This document shows, one piece after another, positions 35,524-37,989 of a stretch of 37,989 bases of DNA. The notes beneath the pieces are model-generated. The model was not told the origin of the DNA. It saw only the letters and a program-made list of their open reading frames with translations, and ran no database searches. This DNA is from Ahniella sp. (GTDB lineage: Bacteria; Pseudomonadota; Gammaproteobacteria; Xanthomonadales; Ahniellaceae): the NCBI GenBank assembly GCA_016712105.1, contig JADJRU010000053.1, positions 1-37,989 on the forward strand. Reading direction: 5' to 3'. Positions within the stretch are counted from its first letter, which is position 1; each line of letters begins with the position of its first letter. The position numbers were made by a program, and so were the translations under genes.

Positions 35524-36222
35524 TCAGCCGGAGGCCGCTCGATCCAGCAGCCAGGCCAGCTCACAGGCCTGATCGGACGGGTCCGGCTGGCAGGCCTTGG
35601 CGCGAGCGACACAACACAGCACGATCTGGCCGAGCGCTTCGGCCAGCACCGCGGCGGGTGGGCGATCGGCATCCAGGCGGCGGGTTTCCGGGCAGTTCGC
35701 CAGGACCCAGGCGAATCGATCGCGGCAACGCGACAGGGTGTCGGTGTGCTCGAAATCGTTCTGACCGGCGCCGCGTGCGTGGATCCGGCCGATCGCCACG
35801 GCCACCGGCAAGTCGAGGATCAGTGCCAGATCGGGCTTCGGTGCAAATCCGGTGAATTGCGCCAGGATCGATTCCGGGCTGCCGTAATCCGCCTGGTAGG
35901 CCACACTGGAGTAGTAATAACGGTCGAGGATCACGATGGCGCCGCGTGCCAGCGCAGGGGCGATCAACTCGCGCACATGTTCTGTGCGGTCTTGCACAAA
36001 CAGTTCGATTTCGCGCTCGGCGGACAGCCGCCCGCTAGCCGCCGAGTCGCGCAACTGTCGGCCATAAGGGCCATACGTGGGTTCGCGGCTCAGTACGACT
36101 TCGCGTTGGGTCAGATGCCTGGCCAAGCCGGCGATCAACGTGGATTTGCCGGCGCCATCGAGGCCATCGATGACCAGCAAGAGGCCGGGAGGAGGGCGGG
36201 TGTCATGCCGGGATGCTGGCAA
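35524..36222 (-). CDS. tmk: Thymidylate kinase (dTMP kinase) homologue
   Basis: 232 residues. P-loop GLDGAGKST (20-28), LSREPTYGPYGRQLRD (about 45-60), the DRY-type motif IVILDRYYYSSVAYQ (about 96-110), and a lid with RIHARGAG. The P-loop has no Arg, as in the type II bacterial enzymes, and the lid supplies basic residues. It phosphorylates dTMP to dTDP, or possibly another (deoxy)nucleotide. The C-terminus is longer than usual with a tail of about 25 residues rich in Cys, Ala and Leu. Some Xanthomonadales have a second tmk-like gene, so this may be a paralogue and not the essential tmk. Confidence 0.82.
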   Translation of the reverse strand: MPASRHDTRPPPGLLLVIDGLDGAGKSTLIAGLARHLTQREVVLSREPTYGPYGRQLRDSAASGRLSAEREIELFVQDRTEHVRELIAPALARGAIVILDRYYYSSVAYQADYGSPESILAQFTGFAPKPDLALILDLPVAVAIGRIHARGAGQNDFEHTDTLSRCRDRFAWVLANCPETRRLDADRPPAAVLAEALGQIVLCCVARAKACQPDPSDQACELAWLLDRAASG

Positions 36223-36332
36223 GTTCGAGTAATCGGCGTCAACCGGTTGCCTGTCGCAGGCCCTCTGTGAACGAATGTCTCGGGCTCACGGCTCCGTGAA
36301 GGCCCCTCGGCCCCCTCCCGACAAACACTTCC

Positions 36333-36362
36333 TTGCTGCGACTGGTCCCGGGCCGATAGAAT
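36333..36362 (+). promoter_or_regulatory. Candidate promoter for the DUF2244-cox operon
   Basis: TTGCTG at 36333-36338 and TAGAAT at 36357-36362 are 18 bases apart, and the ATG of the next gene is 24 bases after the -10. TCACGG facing CCGTGA upstream (about 36281-36297) forms a small hairpin that could be an operator. Not tested. Confidence 0.4.
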
Positions 36363-36386
36363 TACGCGGTTTTCAAAGGGCGTTCA

Positions 36387-36896
36387 ATGATTGCGGCCGA
36401 TGCAAACGAGCAGACCGGCAGGCTTTCCCTGATCCTGCGTCCCAACCGGGCGCTGCGATTGGAGGGATTCTTGTGGGTCTTCGTGTTGCTTGCAGTGGCG
36501 GCAATGGCGGTCGCGGCATTCAGTGCCTACCAGGGCAACGTGTTTGCGCCGGTGTTCGCCTGTATCGACCTGTTGATCGTCGCGTTTGCCTGGCGCGCCA
36601 TCTGGCGCGCGGGTGACCGATCGGAGCACATCGAGTTGACCGAAGAAACACTGTCGGTGCACTGGAATGTGCTCGGGCAGGTTCGGGAAGTGGCACGCTT
36701 TCACCCCTATTGGGTGCGGCTGTCCACCCCGGACGAAATACCCGGCGAACGATGCCGGCTGATTTTGCGGTCGCACGGCAAATCGTTCGAGATCGGACGA
36801 TGGCTGGGTGCCGGGGAGCGACGCGAGGCGGCAGAACTGCTGCAGGTGGCGCTCAGGACAACGAAGCATTACGGATCAAATTCAGGCACACCCTGA
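36387..36896 (+). CDS. DUF2244 membrane protein
   Basis: 169 residues. Two membrane helices (about 27-46, LEGFLWVFVLLAVAAMAVAA, and 52-70, PVFACIDLLIVAFAWRA) form a hairpin, followed by a cytoplasmic domain of mixed strands: IELTEETLSVHW, YWVRLSTPDEIPGERCRLIL and EIGRWLGAGERREAAELLQV. This matches DUF2244, which often sits beside cytochrome oxidase genes. The stop is 13 bases before coxB. A role in oxidase assembly or regulation is inferred from place only. Confidence 0.88.
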   Translation: MIAADANEQTGRLSLILRPNRALRLEGFLWVFVLLAVAAMAVAAFSAYQGNVFAPVFACIDLLIVAFAWRAIWRAGDRSEHIELTEETLSVHWNVLGQVREVARFHPYWVRLSTPDEIPGERCRLILRSHGKSFEIGRWLGAGERREAAELLQVALRTTKHYGSNSGTP

Positions 36897-36909
36897 TAGA
36901 GGACAAGCA

Positions 36910-37788
36910 ATGAAGTCACGATGGCAGAAGATGGGTTCGATGGCGGCCGGGTTGGCCACCGCACTACTGGCCACGGCCGTGTCCGCGACCGAGCCGCAGC
37001 GCTGGCAGCTGAACATGACGCAAGGCGTCACGCAGACCTCGCAGGAGGTCTATCACCTGCACATGATCATCCTGTACATCTGCATCGTGATCGGCGTGAT
37101 CGTGTTCGGCATGATGGCCATCGCCATGGTGCGTTTCCGCAAGTCGAAGGGTGTGGTTGCCGAAAAATGGCACCACAACGACAAGCTCGAAATCGTGCTG
37201 ACGGCCATTCCGACGATCATCCTCGTTGCAATGGCTTGGCCGGCGACGGAAGTGATGCTGAAAATGGCCGACACGCGCCAGTCGGAAATGACCGTCAAGA
37301 TCACTGGCTACCAATGGAAGTGGCGGTATGAGTACGTCGACACTGGAGTCGGCTTCATGAGCTCGCTCGACCGCAAGAGTGACGAAGCTCGCCAGTTGAA
37401 CTCGGGCGTCGACCCGAGCAGCGTTCCGAACTACTTGCTTGATGTGGATCGTCCCCTGGTGCTGCCGACGAACACGAAGATCCGTTTGTTGTTCACCGCC
37501 GAAGACGTGATTCACGCCTGGTGGGTGCCGAACCTCGGTTGGAAGCAGGATGCCATCCCGGGCAAGATCAATGCGCAGTGGACGGAAGTGAAGGAACCGG
37601 GCATCTACCGCGGTCAGTGTGCCGAGCTCTGCGGCAAGGACCATGGTTTCATGCCGATCGTGGTCGAGTTCAAGGCGAAGGCCGACTACGAACAGTGGCT
37701 TGCGGCACAACCGGGCTACAAGGCACCGGCGGTCGTCGAAACTGCGATTGCAGCCAACACCGACGCTTCGGCTCCGGTCACGAATTGA
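36910..37788 (+). CDS. coxB: Cytochrome c oxidase subunit II
   Basis: 292 residues. An N-terminal signal-like segment (MGSMAAGLATALLATAVS) is followed by two helices (about 52-74 and 94-113) with the acidic WHHNDKLEIVLTAIP between them, then a cupredoxin domain with the CuA centre: His in DVIHAWWVPNLGW and the Cys/His/Met ligands in CAELCGKDHGFMPI. Subunit II accepts electrons from cytochrome c and passes them to subunit I. The ATG at 36910 follows GGACAAGCA; the frame is open upstream only as a shadow of DUF2244. First structural gene of the aa3-type oxidase operon. Confidence 0.95.
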   Translation: MKSRWQKMGSMAAGLATALLATAVSATEPQRWQLNMTQGVTQTSQEVYHLHMIILYICIVIGVIVFGMMAIAMVRFRKSKGVVAEKWHHNDKLEIVLTAIPTIILVAMAWPATEVMLKMADTRQSEMTVKITGYQWKWRYEYVDTGVGFMSSLDRKSDEARQLNSGVDPSSVPNYLLDVDRPLVLPTNTKIRLLFTAEDVIHAWWVPNLGWKQDAIPGKINAQWTEVKEPGIYRGQCAELCGKDHGFMPIVVEFKAKADYEQWLAAQPGYKAPAVVETAIAANTDASAPVTN

Positions 37789-37802
37789 TTGAGGATTGAA
37801 CC

Positions 37803-37989
37803 ATGGCCAACGCAACTGCCCACGACCACACGCACGACCACCACGACGACCATGATCACAAGCCGAAGGGCTTCGTGAACCGCTGGTTGTATGCGACGAA
37901 CCACAAGGACATCGGCACGATGTACCTGGTGTTCTCGCTGATCATGTTCTTTGTCGGTGGCTTGATGGCGCTGTTCATCCGCGCCGAAC
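37803..37989 (+). CDS. ctaD: Cytochrome c oxidase subunit I, 5' part (cut by window end)
   Basis: The first 62 residues are visible. A His/Asp-rich N-terminus (HDHTHDHHDDHDHK) is followed by FVNRWLYATNHKDIGTMYLV and the first helix FSLIMFFVGGLMALFIRAE. TNHKDIGT is diagnostic of heme-copper oxidase subunit I. The His-rich head may bind metal and is seen in Xanthomonadales. The remainder lies outside the window. It starts 14 bases after coxB. Confidence 0.95.
   Translation, partial: MANATAHDHTHDHHDDHDHKPKGFVNRWLYATNHKDIGTMYLVFSLIMFFVGGLMALFIRAE

Overview
The window is GC-rich chromosomal DNA that most resembles a gammaproteobacterium of the Xanthomonadales (Lysobacterales). The assignment rests on four things seen here: the tuf-S10-spc-alpha ribosomal order with no rpmJ after secY; a class II DAHP synthase; dispersed intergenic repeats of the CTTCTCCCG / GGCCGGATGAGGG type; and a His-rich N-terminus on cytochrome oxidase subunit I. 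It is an inference from gene content, not a phylogeny.

Layout. 1-1190 is the ragged start of the piece: the 3' two thirds of tuf and then rpsJ, both carrying single-base indels. 1194-14539 is one long ribosomal block on the + strand: the S10 cluster (rplC to rpsQ), the spc cluster (rplN to secY) and the alpha cluster (rpsM, rpsK, rpsD, rpoA, rplQ), closed by a clear intrinsic terminator at 14566-14592. Three spacers inside the block are longer than usual and structured: before rpsH (239 nt), before rpsE (81 nt) and before rpsM (135 nt, with a perfect TATAAT). 14593-15072 is a tandem repeat array containing poly-G runs. dsbB and a class II DAHP synthase follow, then a second repeat cluster (17076-17402).

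17481-20395 holds an exported protein of unknown role and a duplicated FtsX/MacB-type permease without a visible ATPase. A minus-strand DUF3829 (YiiG-like) gene follows, and then a large exported beta-propeller protein (21846-24304). 24534-28590 is a compact + strand series: rlmD, a CYTH protein, nagZ, hpt and a methylthioinosine phosphorylase. The last two form a salvage route, methylthioinosine to hypoxanthine to IMP. A minus-strand exported esterase lies between that phosphorylase gene and a decayed second copy of its 3' end. Then come a small membrane protein, a minus-strand histidine kinase / response regulator / epimerase series, a divergent SLC13-type transporter, a 33-bp perfect inverted repeat, an FHA protein, a thymidylate kinase homologue, a DUF2244 protein, and the start of a cytochrome c oxidase operon (coxB, ctaD cut by the window end).

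Two general points. First, single-base frameshifts occur in at least ten genes, including essential ribosomal ones, and several sit in homopolymer runs. I read most of them as sequencing or assembly errors and give coordinates across the break. Second, two unrelated exported proteins (the beta-propeller and the esterase) end in the same four residues, DGFE, after a hydrophobic run. This may be a C-terminal sorting or processing tag and is the most interesting candidate for something undescribed. No tRNA, rRNA, CRISPR array or insertion sequence was seen.
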